From: Helicobacter ailurogastricus
Lineage (GTDB): Bacteria; Campylobacterota; Campylobacteria; Campylobacterales; Helicobacteraceae
Length of the DNA stretch: 41,706 nt
Assembly: GCF_001282945.1 (NCBI RefSeq)
Contig: NZ_CDMG01000004.1
Coordinates: forward strand, 281,883 to 323,588
Direction: 5' to 3'
Under the pieces are notes generated by a model. The model had not been told where the DNA came from, did no database searches, and worked only from the letters and a program-made list of their open reading frames with translations. The translations under genes and the position numbers were made by a program. Below are positions 26,629 through 34,297 of this stretch, in pieces. Every line of letters begins with the position of its first letter. The first letter of the stretch is position 1.

Positions 26629-27828
26629 ATGCTACAAGGATTAAACGAAATCAACATCGGCAATTGGAAGAATGACCCGAATGTGAGCGTGAAGATCGGC
26701 CAACAGATCGAGGCGGCCAGTTGGAAGAAGTCGCCCTTTGAGCCCTTGACGGGCAGAGGCAGCGATAGAGGGGTTAGGACTTATATAGTTGAGGATAACC
26801 AGCCCTACCGCCCGCGCCTAAAAGCGCAGCTTAGCGGGAGCGGGGTGAAGGGCAATACGGACTTTAATGTCAACTTTGACAATTTAGAGATTTTATGCCA
26901 AACGATTTACCCCGAAGTGGTGGGCAATGCCATCAAGAGCGAGATCAAGCACTATTCGGCCATGAAGCATATAGACTTCATCAAAGAGGCCAGCGACAGC
27001 TTGACCGAGTGGATTCAAGCCAAGAGAGATCGCGCGTTGGTGTGCGCGCTCAGCAATGACTTTACGAATGTCGTGGTGTGCGATGAGTTGCAGGGCTTTA
27101 AAAGCCCCGAAAAGCCCGCAAATGCCGTGAATTTGCATAAGGCCATTGCAGAGCTCACCAGCCAAATTAAAGAGGGCGATAAAATGAGCGTTAAGGCCAT
27201 CCGCCGCGCGATTTTCCAAGCCAGAGCGGGCCTAAGGCATGACAACAAGCAAAGTTTCCCGCTCAAGCCCATAAGAAGCGAAATGGTCACCACGGGTGGG
27301 CTTAGCGTGCAAAATTACAGCTACATTATTCTCTTGGATAGTTTTGCCATCAACCAGCTTAAAACCGACCCCGAATACCAAGAAATCCAAAAATACGCGG
27401 GGGATAGAGGCGCGAAGAACGCCCTATTTACGGGCATTGTGGGCGTGATTGACAATTGCCCCATTTTAGACATGGGGGTTTGGACTTCTATGAATGTGGG
27501 GCTTTTAAACTCCGAAGTGGAAGATGCCGACTTTGAGGCCAATTTAAATAAGCAGAATGTGACGCGTGTAACGCCGCCTAGCACTTACGCGGGCGATACC
27601 CCCGTGTCTATTGGGGCTTTGATTGGGGCGAGCGCGTTGGTGCTAGCGGGCAACGCGTCTATCAACTTCTACATCAATGAAACCGAGGACGCGGGGCGCA
27701 AAACCATTTGTGGGGTCGATAGAATCTTAGGCATCAGCAAGGCGCGTTTTAACAGCGCGAACGGCGTTCCTAGCGTCTACGACAATACAGATTTTGCGGT
27801 CATAGGGCTTTTTAGCGCGAAGGTGTGA
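26629..27828 (+). CDS. Putative phage major capsid protein
   Basis: About 399 residues, starting MLQGLNEINIGNWKNDPNV. An ATG six bases upstream (26623) is too close to the AGAAAGGA site, so I use the second. It is a soluble mixed alpha/beta protein with segments IKSEIKHYSAMKHIDFIKEASDS in pieces typical of N4-gp56/Phage_capsid_3-like coats, and no enzyme motif. It follows the scaffold-like gene. The most likely coat protein, by size and context. Confidence 0.65.
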   Translation: MLQGLNEINIGNWKNDPNVSVKIGQQIEAASWKKSPFEPLTGRGSDRGVRTYIVEDNQPYRPRLKAQLSGSGVKGNTDFNVNFDNLEILCQTIYPEVVGNAIKSEIKHYSAMKHIDFIKEASDSLTEWIQAKRDRALVCALSNDFTNVVVCDELQGFKSPEKPANAVNLHKAIAELTSQIKEGDKMSVKAIRRAIFQARAGLRHDNKQSFPLKPIRSEMVTTGGLSVQNYSYIILLDSFAINQLKTDPEYQEIQKYAGDRGAKNALFTGIVGVIDNCPILDMGVWTSMNVGLLNSEVEDADFEANLNKQNVTRVTPPSTYAGDTPVSIGALIGASALVLAGNASINFYINETEDAGRKTICGVDRILGISKARFNSANGVPSVYDNTDFAVIGLFSAKV

Positions 27829-27951
27829 GTTTGGAAAGTCTTATCGAGAGTCAAGGCCAAATCAGTTTGTGCCTTGATTTGCAAAACAGCCAAAATTTTA
27901 AGGTTTTGCCCTTTGTGGCGTTAGTTTGTAACCCTAGCGAAAGGATGATTG

Positions 27952-28386
27952 ATGTTGCAGAAAGTAAAGAATATCAGCTATTTATGCAAAGTGGCCTTTA
28001 ATTTAGACGAAGAAAAAAAGCAATTGGCGATTCTGCCCGCAGGGGCCGAGGTCATCAGCACGTCTTTACAAATTGTGGAGCCCTTAGCCGGGTGCACCAT
28101 CGATTTAGGCGTGGGCCAAGACCTCGAATATTTTTTAAACAATGTGGATTGCGCGGCTAAAGATGTCGCCGACACTTCCATGCCCTTTTGCGCGCTCAAA
28201 AACGAGGTGGTGGTCGCCACCATCACAGGCTTTAAATCCAAAAAAGAGGCCGAGACTAAGCCCGCCGCAGGGCCAGCCGACCCCAAAGCTCTCCCGGCCA
28301 AGCCCGCCGCTAAAGAAGAGAAAGACCCGCTATGCATCTTGCGGATGCATTACTTCTTGCCCTCTGAAATCACCCTAGAAGTCTAG
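27952..28386 (+). CDS. Phage virion-region protein, unknown
   Basis: A 144-residue protein starting MLQKVKNISYLCKVAFNLDEEKK. The first 95 residues are beta-rich; an Ala/Pro/Lys linker (PAAGPADPKALPAKPAAK) follows, then a short final strand. A TTG start one codon upstream is also possible; AAAGGA sits six bases before the ATG. Position after the coat gene would suit a head decoration or head-completion protein, but I recognise no family. Confidence 0.6.
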   Translation: MLQKVKNISYLCKVAFNLDEEKKQLAILPAGAEVISTSLQIVEPLAGCTIDLGVGQDLEYFLNNVDCAAKDVADTSMPFCALKNEVVVATITGFKSKKEAETKPAAGPADPKALPAKPAAKEEKDPLCILRMHYFLPSEITLEV

Positions 28387-28387
28387 C

Positions 28388-28714
28388 ATGGCCGGTAGTT
28401 TTAATCTAAACCTAAGCCCCATGATGAGCAAGACGGCCATGGGAGTAGGGCTGGGGCTAGATTTTGTCAATCTTGGGATGGGTTTATTTAACACCATCCA
28501 AGGGGCCCAAAACGCCCAATCTCAAATTAAAGAAATGCAACGCGCCAACGACCTAGCCCGCCAGCAATTCATGGAGGAGACCAAACGCTACAATGCCAGA
28601 GAAGCCGAGCGGCTCAAGGCCAATGAGCAAATGGGGCAAAGCGCGCAACTCTATGACATGAGCGCAAACCCCCAAACACCAGCAGACGAAGCGGCGCCGA
28701 TGGTGCGCGCATGA
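28388..28714 (+). CDS. Small phage structural-region protein, unknown
   Basis: A 108-residue protein. The N-terminus has a glycine-rich hydrophobic segment (MGVGLGLDFVNLGMGLFN, about 17-35) that could insert in a membrane, followed by a charged helix (KEMQRANDLARQQFMEETKRYNAREAE). This layout resembles small internal or ejection-type virion proteins. It starts one base after the previous gene and overlaps the next start. Confidence 0.55.
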   Translation: MAGSFNLNLSPMMSKTAMGVGLGLDFVNLGMGLFNTIQGAQNAQSQIKEMQRANDLARQQFMEETKRYNAREAERLKANEQMGQSAQLYDMSANPQTPADEAAPMVRA

Positions 28715-29130
28715 TGCGTTTAGTGCGTTTTGAGGGCAGCGGGCAGGTGTTTTTAAGCTCTAGGTATGGGGCCATCAAGGCGCGTTTTAATGTGAGCGGC
28801 GCACACGCCCTGCCCATAAGTGATGCCAGCGAAATTTACACCTACCAAAACGCAAACGGGCTCCATCGTTTTAGCGTGTGTCCGGGCGAGGGGGAGCTAA
28901 ACTACCTAGACTACCCCAAGCCTTTAAACTTCTATGCGTTGGATTTAACCCTTTTAGATGCCTATTTGGTGGGCGGGGCCTTCCCCCCCAATGTGGATTT
29001 AAGGGCCATGCAGCTTGTCAAGGAATTTTTAAGGGTGTATGATTGCAACATCTCTAAAAATGCCTTGTATCTGTGTCCCCCATTTTTTAAAGAAGTCGAG
29101 GAGGTGTATGTCCATGCTCTCAATGCTTGA
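28711..29130 (+). CDS. Phage protein, unknown
   Basis: A 139-residue, mostly beta protein beginning MMRLVRFEGSGQVFLSSRYG. No recognised domain. Tightly packed between neighbours (ATGATG overlap in front, overlap with the next gene behind), which supports a real gene of the virion operon. Confidence 0.6.
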   Translation: MMRLVRFEGSGQVFLSSRYGAIKARFNVSGAHALPISDASEIYTYQNANGLHRFSVCPGEGELNYLDYPKPLNFYALDLTLLDAYLVGGAFPPNVDLRAMQLVKEFLRVYDCNISKNALYLCPPFFKEVEEVYVHALNA

Positions 29131-29704
29131 TGTCATCGACCGCATTAGAAGCCGTTTAAAAGACGACAATTACGACAATTTGCGTTTCAGCACGAATGAG
29201 ATCATCGATGCCATCAACACCACTTGTACGGCCTTGATTTTAGAGTTTAAGCTCAACAAGTTTAAGAGAAACGAGCTGATCAGCCCGAAAAATCCTTACA
29301 TCCAGTGTCATTATTTATTGGGGGTGGAAGAGGCGTTTTTCAACGCCAAGTATTTAGAAAGGCGGACGAGCGTCCCCCAACAAGAGGGGCAAGACTTGGC
29401 CCTACTCATTGAGGGCGATAAAATCAGCGTCACGCCCTTTAAAGCGGGGTTTTTGTCTGTGGTGTATAACTATTATGACCCCGTCAGTGGCGAGGATGAA
29501 TATTTGCCTATGCCCGATCTGTCCATGAATGCGCTGGTCTATGGGAGTTTGGGGCTGTTGTTAGAAATCCCCACAGACGAGCAAAACATGCAAAAAATCG
29601 CCATGATTAAAAACCTTTACAAAGAGGCGAAAAACGTGCTCGCCCTGTATTTAAATAACCTGTATTCCAACAAAAACCTTTATTCTAAGGTCGTGCGTGT
29701 TTAG
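29114..29704 (+). CDS. Putative head-tail connector-type phage protein
   Basis: A 196-residue protein, MLSMLDVIDRIRSRLKDDNYD start. I use the ATG at 29114 because AGGAGG stands nine bases before it; ATG 29108 is too close. The helical start followed by ALILEFKLNKFKRNELI and a beta middle recalls head-completion adaptors, but similarity is weak. Last plus-strand gene before the minus-strand peptide cassettes. Confidence 0.5.
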   Translation: MLSMLDVIDRIRSRLKDDNYDNLRFSTNEIIDAINTTCTALILEFKLNKFKRNELISPKNPYIQCHYLLGVEEAFFNAKYLERRTSVPQQEGQDLALLIEGDKISVTPFKAGFLSVVYNYYDPVSGEDEYLPMPDLSMNALVYGSLGLLLEIPTDEQNMQKIAMIKNLYKEAKNVLALYLNNLYSNKNLYSKVVRV

Positions 29705-29728
29705 TTTAATCTTAGATTTTAAGAAAGT

Positions 29729-29866
29729 TGGATACAATAACCCCCGTGGTCAAGCCCGCCTTCACGGCGAGCCCCCCGAACGGGTTAGTATAGCGGAGTG
29801 GGTACAAAAACCGCTAAAACCACGAGGATTATTAACAATCTCATACGGGTTTCTCCTTTCTAAGGA
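29729..29866 (+). ncRNA. Predicted antisense RNA of cassette 1
   Basis: A -10 box TACAAT (29733-29738), preceded by TTGGA, points into the peptide ORF from its 3' side. Predicted start is near 29745, so the RNA would be complementary to the ORF and the Shine-Dalgarno. The end is guessed at the CTCCTT/AAGGAG hairpin. Same layout as IsoA against AapA in H. pylori. Confidence 0.45.
29785..29844 (-). CDS. 19-residue hydrophobic peptide, cassette 1 (putative type I toxin)
   Basis: Encodes MRLLIILVVLAVFVPTPLY, a single membrane-spanning stretch after a basic residue. AAGGAG lies eight bases before the ATG, but it is the 3' arm of a perfect hairpin (CTCCTT, loop AGA, AAGGAG; 29867-29853), so the full-length mRNA would hide it. 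Length, start context and hydrophobic pattern match three other copies in this window. Small membrane peptides under such control are toxins in AapA/IsoA; toxicity here is inferred. Too short to be found by usual gene callers. Confidence 0.75.
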   Translation of the reverse strand: MRLLIILVVLAVFVPTPLY

Positions 29867-29961
29867 GTTCCCCGCGTTCTCCTTTTCCCTCTCAACAAAG
29901 TTTAAAACTCTGCGATTCGCCAAGTACCCGAAAGTTAGCCCATATGGTATCCAGTGGCCTT

Positions 29962-29967
29962 ATTATA
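29962..29967 (-). promoter_or_regulatory. Toxin promoter, cassette 1
   Basis: Perfect TATAAT preceded by TTGC on the minus strand. Predicted start near 29955 leaves a leader of about 110 bases, whose first bases (TGGATAC, 29953-29947) match in complement the 3' element at 29729-29735. Confidence 0.7.
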
Positions 29968-30004
29968 GCAAAGTCTGTAGTTTAATCTTAGATTTTAAGA
30001 AAGT

Positions 30005-30145
30005 TGGATACAATAACCCCCGTGGTAGGCCCGCCCCTGCGGGCAGGCCCCCCTTAAAGTGGGTTAATATAATGGCTGCGCTAACAGAACCATTATTACC
30101 ACGGTGGCTATTAACAGTTTCATGTTGGTACTCCTTTCTAAGGAG
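30005..30145 (+). ncRNA. Predicted antisense RNA of cassette 2
   Basis: TACAAT at 30009-30014 after TTGGA, identical context to cassette 1. Predicted start near 30021, reading through the ORF on the opposite strand to the hairpin at 30131-30145. Confidence 0.45.
30064..30123 (-). CDS. 19-residue hydrophobic peptide, cassette 2 (putative type I toxin)
   Basis: Encodes MKLLIATVVIMVLLAQPLY. Shares M-basic-LLI start and PLY end with cassette 1. The ribosome-binding site is the arm of the same CTCCTT/AAGGAG hairpin (30145-30131), extended here by GGTA/TACC pairing. The stop is followed by a strong GC hairpin (GGCCTGCCC ... GGGCGGGCC on the minus strand), which may end the message. Confidence 0.75.
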   Translation of the reverse strand: MKLLIATVVIMVLLAQPLY

Positions 30146-30240
30146 TTACCCGCTACTTTCCTTACCCACTCAAACACAGCTAAAGCTATGCGATACGCCA
30201 ATTAGCGCAAAGAAGTCCCAACACTGTATCCAGTGGCCTT

Positions 30241-30246
30241 ATTATA
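30241..30246 (-). promoter_or_regulatory. Toxin promoter, cassette 2
   Basis: Perfect TATAAT with TTGC before it, the same TTTGCTATAATAAGGCCA context as cassette 1. Predicted start near 30234; the leader's 5' TGGATAC is at 30232-30226. Confidence 0.7.
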
Positions 30247-30283
30247 GCAAATTTGCCCCCCATGGCCTACAGGGGAAAATGGC

Positions 30284-31063
30284 ATGAACATTAATCGCTT
30301 TATCCGCAATTTTTTAACCTTGAGGTCGGCTTTAGAGGAGCAAAATTTTAGCTCAAAAGAGCTCAACAACCTTTGCATGCAAGGGGCTTTAGAATACGAA
30401 AAATTGCACTTGCAAGAAATGCAACAGGGCTTAGAAGAGGCGAAATTAAGCCTAGAAGCCGCCCAAGTCAAGGCGAAAATCGAAATTGAAGCCAGCAACG
30501 CCAAGCACGAGCTAGAGCTTAAAAGGGCCAATGCCTTAAACGCTTTGATCCAATGCACCAGCATGCTTAAGAGCTTAAAAGACAACGCCGCCATCAACCG
30601 CGCGAATGCCTACGTGGGCTTTTTGCAAGTGGTCGGCAATGCGACCAACACGGCCGCCGTAACATCGCATGCGAGTAATGTGATTAGGACGATTAACCAA
30701 ATTGGCATGGCGGGCACGAATGGGCGGTTAGAAGGCATATTAGACCGCCTAGCCGGTGAATTAAACGCCCTAGACCCCCTGCAAGATGTCCGCCAAGATG
30801 TGCAGGTGTTTGCCCAAAGTTTGGAGACCTTGCCCGGGCACCCCGTCAAAGTGTGGGGCATCAGTCTTTTAAGCAATTCCAAAGACAGCTTTAGCGTGGA
30901 TGGCCGCCATGTGTGCGATGGGTCCAGCATGCTTTTTAACCAGAGCGCGCCGGGCACTTACGCCATCACTTTCACCAGCACAAACCGCGAGCACAGCGCC
31001 AGCAAGACCATTAATATCCAAGTCCAAGCCCAAGACCTGCCGACACAACATAAAAGGAGCTAG
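30284..31063 (+). CDS. Phage coiled-coil protein with C-terminal beta domain
   Basis: A 259-residue protein. Residues 25-95 form a long charged helix (HLQEMQQGLEEAKLSLEAA), then a helical middle, and residues 190-250 are beta-rich with an Ig-like rhythm (PVKVWGISLLSN, GTYAITFTSTN). Directly before the long fibre gene, so a fibre-attachment or base protein is plausible. GGGGAAA precedes the ATG. Confidence 0.6.
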   Translation: MNINRFIRNFLTLRSALEEQNFSSKELNNLCMQGALEYEKLHLQEMQQGLEEAKLSLEAAQVKAKIEIEASNAKHELELKRANALNALIQCTSMLKSLKDNAAINRANAYVGFLQVVGNATNTAAVTSHASNVIRTINQIGMAGTNGRLEGILDRLAGELNALDPLQDVRQDVQVFAQSLETLPGHPVKVWGISLLSNSKDSFSVDGRHVCDGSSMLFNQSAPGTYAITFTSTNREHSASKTINIQVQAQDLPTQHKRS

Positions 31064-31065
31064 CC

Positions 31066-33705
31066 ATGGCACAAGATGAGGATTTGCAAGAATTAAAAGA
31101 GCCCCAACAAGAAGCCACAGAGCAAGAGCAAGAGCCCGAAGCCGTCAGACTCACAGCAGAGGAGAAAGAGGCGCTAGAGAAGCAACAGGCGCTACAGAAG
31201 GCAGAGGAGGAGCTTAACTTTATGCGCGTGGCCTTAGCCACTTTTGAAAACGACCTTAAAGAGGGTTCAGAGGTTTTAGAAAACGCTAAGGCCCAAAACC
31301 AGCAGGCCAGCTCACGTTTGCAAGATTTAAGCACCGCCCTAGAGCAGGTCAAAGCCGGGCAAACTAAGGCCGCCCTAGCGTTAGAAACCGCCAAACACAC
31401 GCGCCCTTTTGACACTTTAGAGCAGTTGCCCCTCCCGCCCGATTTGCAGGATTTAACCCTAGATTTACCCACCACAAAAGCCATTCAAGAGGATTTTATG
31501 CAGCTGCTAGAGAAGTCGTTAAACCAGAATGACGATTGGCGGCAGCAAATTTATTTGAGCTTGCAGGGCGTGCATCGCATTTTAAGCAGTTTTCAGGCCT
31601 TGAAGGATTTATACGCTAAAGCCGAGCTTTTAAAACCCGACCTTGAAAGCGGGGTGAACTTTGCCAGCGCGCAAGTCGATTACGTCAAAACTTTAATTGA
31701 CGACTATAACGCTTACTTCGACCAATTCAACGCCATCATGATCCGCAACAACGGCATGATTGTTAAGAATTTTGATCTAGTGTTGGAGCAGATCGAGATC
31801 GCCAAGAAGCTTTTAGAGCGCGTAGGCAAAGACGCTCAGGGCGTTTTGGCGATGAAATCGATGGTGCAAGAGCTTTTAAAGAAGCTAGAGAGCATGGACG
31901 ATGTCAAATTAGAGCTTGTAGAGACCAGCAAGAAAGCCCGCGTCTATGTCCAGCAGATTAAAGAGCTTGGCAAAGAGTCTTTAAGCAGCATTAAAGAGAC
32001 CACCAACACTGCCATTAACAACATTGGCACGATAGAGGCGGACATCCAAACCAAGCTTTTAGCCAAAAGGACGGAAATTTTAGAGGAAATCGATGGGCTA
32101 AAAGAGGGCATTGAGGCAAAAGCCAAGGAGCATTTAGCCACAGTGCAGACCAAGCTAAACGACTTTGAAGTGCAGGTTTTAGCCAAGCTAGACGAGGCCA
32201 AAGCAGGCGTTCAGGCCGTGGTGCAAATTAGGGACTACTTAGAAGCCATTAGGCAATCCGTGCAAGATTCTTTTGACGAAAAGCTAGATGAATACAACGC
32301 CAACGCCCAGCAAAAGCTAGAACAATACAACCAAACTTGCACAGACAAAACCACCGCTTACAACACGAACCACGAGCAAAAGCTAGAGCTTTACACCACG
32401 ACCGCCGATGAGAAGCTAGAGCAATACAACCAAAACGACCAAACCAAGACCACCGCCTACAACCAAAACCACGAAGAGAAGCTGAAAATCTACAACGACA
32501 ACGATGCCCAAAAATTCGAGGAGTTTAACCAAAACGCCGATAGAAGGCTAGAGCAGCACAACACACAAGCGGATTTGAGGCTAGAGGAATACCGCGTCAA
32601 TGACATCCAAAAGCTAGAGGAATACAACCAAAACCACCTAGCCAAGCTAGACGCGTATAACCAAAATGCCGACCAACACGCCGCCGACTTTGAGGCCAAC
32701 AACACGGCCAAAATCGAGGAATTTAACCGCCACACCACCGATAAAATCCAAGAATACGCTAAGGCCGCCGATGCCAAGTTAGCCCAAGTCAGCCAAGAGG
32801 TGGAGTCCTTTAACACAGGCAACATGGATAAGCTAGAGGCGTTTAAAAACACCATCGACACGAAAATCCAAGCCTACAATGAGAATGCCGATCAGCACAC
32901 AAAAGAGTTTGACAAAAACGCCACAGAGAAACGCACCAGCTTGACGAGCCTAGCCGATGAAAGGCTGAGAGAATACAACGCCAACCACCTACAGAAAATG
33001 GCCGACTACGATGCCAATGACGACCAAAAGTTGGAAGAATACAACGCCAACCACAATGCCAAGTTTGCCAGCTTTAACGAAAACGCCCGCTTGAAGTTAG
33101 AGGGGGTGCAAGCCGAAATCGACCGCTTAAACGCGCCCAATATCCAAAAAATCGAGGGCTTTAGGCAGCGCGTGGATGAGGAAATTTTGCGCTTTAGCCA
33201 AGAGGCCACGCAAAAGCAAAACGCGCTAGAGACCTCTTACACCCAAAAGAGCACGGCCTTAGAGGGCAACTACAACCAAAGCCACACGCTCTTAGAGCAA
33301 ATGCAGGCCAATATCCAAAAGAAATACGATGACACGAACGATAGCTTAAGGCGGCTTAAGGGCGATTTGATCTTAGAGATGAGTCAAAAGAGCGTGCTTG
33401 CCCCCATTGAGGACTTGCAAAAGCAAATCGACACCATGAAAGCGGGCTCCACCTATGGCCGGACACCTTTCACATGGGTTTATTGGGAGAGCGGGTGGCA
33501 CAATTGGCAAGTCCCCACGCAAATTCTTTACTGCTTTTGCTACATCCAAGGCGGCTATACAGGATTTAGCAGTTTTGGAAGCTATGTCAGCGTGAGTGCT
33601 AGAAAAAGCCGCGCCTTGTTTTTAAATTTGCAGGGCGGGCAGAGGGTGCAGGTGAGCGTGGGCGATGGGGGCATTGTGCATTTATCTTATAATTTAAGGA
33701 CCTAA
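31066..33705 (+). CDS. Long phage fibre built from 11-residue repeats
   Basis: An 879-residue protein. Residues 1-405 are acidic, Gln-rich helix with a few breaks. Residues 406-738 are 27 tandem 11-residue units of form KLEEYNQNADQ, broken by two 18-residue (11+7) units. After a final coil, about 810-879 is a compact aromatic-rich beta domain (WVYWESGWHNWQVPTQ). A helical shaft with a C-terminal beta tip is the plan of phage tail fibres; the tip would bind the host. AAAAGGAG precedes the ATG. Confidence 0.75.
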   Translation: MAQDEDLQELKEPQQEATEQEQEPEAVRLTAEEKEALEKQQALQKAEEELNFMRVALATFENDLKEGSEVLENAKAQNQQASSRLQDLSTALEQVKAGQTKAALALETAKHTRPFDTLEQLPLPPDLQDLTLDLPTTKAIQEDFMQLLEKSLNQNDDWRQQIYLSLQGVHRILSSFQALKDLYAKAELLKPDLESGVNFASAQVDYVKTLIDDYNAYFDQFNAIMIRNNGMIVKNFDLVLEQIEIAKKLLERVGKDAQGVLAMKSMVQELLKKLESMDDVKLELVETSKKARVYVQQIKELGKESLSSIKETTNTAINNIGTIEADIQTKLLAKRTEILEEIDGLKEGIEAKAKEHLATVQTKLNDFEVQVLAKLDEAKAGVQAVVQIRDYLEAIRQSVQDSFDEKLDEYNANAQQKLEQYNQTCTDKTTAYNTNHEQKLELYTTTADEKLEQYNQNDQTKTTAYNQNHEEKLKIYNDNDAQKFEEFNQNADRRLEQHNTQADLRLEEYRVNDIQKLEEYNQNHLAKLDAYNQNADQHAADFEANNTAKIEEFNRHTTDKIQEYAKAADAKLAQVSQEVESFNTGNMDKLEAFKNTIDTKIQAYNENADQHTKEFDKNATEKRTSLTSLADERLREYNANHLQKMADYDANDDQKLEEYNANHNAKFASFNENARLKLEGVQAEIDRLNAPNIQKIEGFRQRVDEEILRFSQEATQKQNALETSYTQKSTALEGNYNQSHTLLEQMQANIQKKYDDTNDSLRRLKGDLILEMSQKSVLAPIEDLQKQIDTMKAGSTYGRTPFTWVYWESGWHNWQVPTQILYCFCYIQGGYTGFSSFGSYVSVSARKSRALFLNLQGGQRVQVSVGDGGIVHLSYNLRT
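32281..33279 (+). repeat. Hendecad repeat array in the fibre gene
   Basis: Coding repeat of 33 bases. The protein period is 11, consensus K-L-E-E-Y-N-x-N-A-D-x, with Lys/Arg at position 1, a hydrophobic at 2 and an aromatic at 5 in most units. 27 units of 11 plus two of 18 fill exactly 333 residues. Such hendecads favour a right-handed or straight coiled coil. Confidence 0.85.
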
Positions 33706-33706
33706 C

Positions 33707-34297
33707 ATGGGACCCGACATCAGCGCAGGGCGGGGGGCCGTGTCTGTCTTGGCGCAAAACATCAGCAACTTAGCCCAAGCGCACAGCCATTTAGCCAATG
33801 TGGTGAGCTCCACACAGGGGCACTTAGCCAACATGGCCAACAAATACCACAATTTAGCCCTAAGCACCGCGCAATTTAGTTATCAAAAAGAAAAGGACGC
33901 TAAAGAGCAAGAACACCGCGCGGCGCAATTGAGTCTAGAGCAAGCGCGTTTGGATTTAGCCAACCGCCAACAAGATATAGCTAAAGAGCAATGGGAAAAA
34001 ACCTTTGGCTTTAACCAACAGCAGGCCAAGCGCAACTATGGCCTAGCCAAACAACAAACCGCCGCCGATGTGGGCTTGAGATGGGCGCAAGTGCGTAATC
34101 TCAACGCGGATACGGGCACAAAGGGCTACATCTTAGGCCAAAGTGCAGACCCTAGCGTGATGGCGCTTGGCAATAAACTACTCACGCAAGCAGGCGGGGG
34201 CTTTAAGGGCAACAAACCTGCCTTGAAAAAGCCTTTAGAGACCTTGAAAGACCCCACTAAACCGCCCGCTTTTGATAACCCGATGCAGAGGCCATAG
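33707..34297 (+). CDS. Helical phage protein, possible internal or ejection protein
   Basis: A 196-residue protein. Residues 15-115 are Ala-, Gln- and His-rich helix (ANVVSSTQGHLANMANKYHN), and the tail is Gly/Pro/Lys-rich. It resembles in composition the proteins at 28388 and 30284. The stop TAG shares its last base with the GTG start of the terminase gene. Confidence 0.55.
   Translation: MGPDISAGRGAVSVLAQNISNLAQAHSHLANVVSSTQGHLANMANKYHNLALSTAQFSYQKEKDAKEQEHRAAQLSLEQARLDLANRQQDIAKEQWEKTFGFNQQQAKRNYGLAKQQTAADVGLRWAQVRNLNADTGTKGYILGQSADPSVMALGNKLLTQAGGGFKGNKPALKKPLETLKDPTKPPAFDNPMQRP

Larger units (their letters stand above)
29702..30250. repeat. Two tandem type I toxin-antitoxin-like cassettes, 276-bp period
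   Basis: Unit 1 spans about 29702-29977 and unit 2 about 29978-30250. Both share the block beginning TAGTTTAATCTTAGATTTTA, the opposing -10 box, the Shine-Dalgarno hairpin and the toxin promoter; the middles, including the 19-codon ORFs, have diverged. The whole interval is transcribed against the phage genes around it. Confidence 0.85.

Noticed and set aside
29697-30287. A 196-codon plus-strand frame across the minus-strand cassettes.
   Set aside because: It covers both repeated units and their promoters, has no ribosome-binding site, and its protein is Pro/Ser-rich with two internal near-repeats that come from the DNA duplication. The minus-strand cassettes explain the region better.
31944-33209. 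Minus-strand frames opposite the fibre gene.
   Set aside because: Repetitive Leu/Ser/Trp-rich shadows produced by the hendecad codons.
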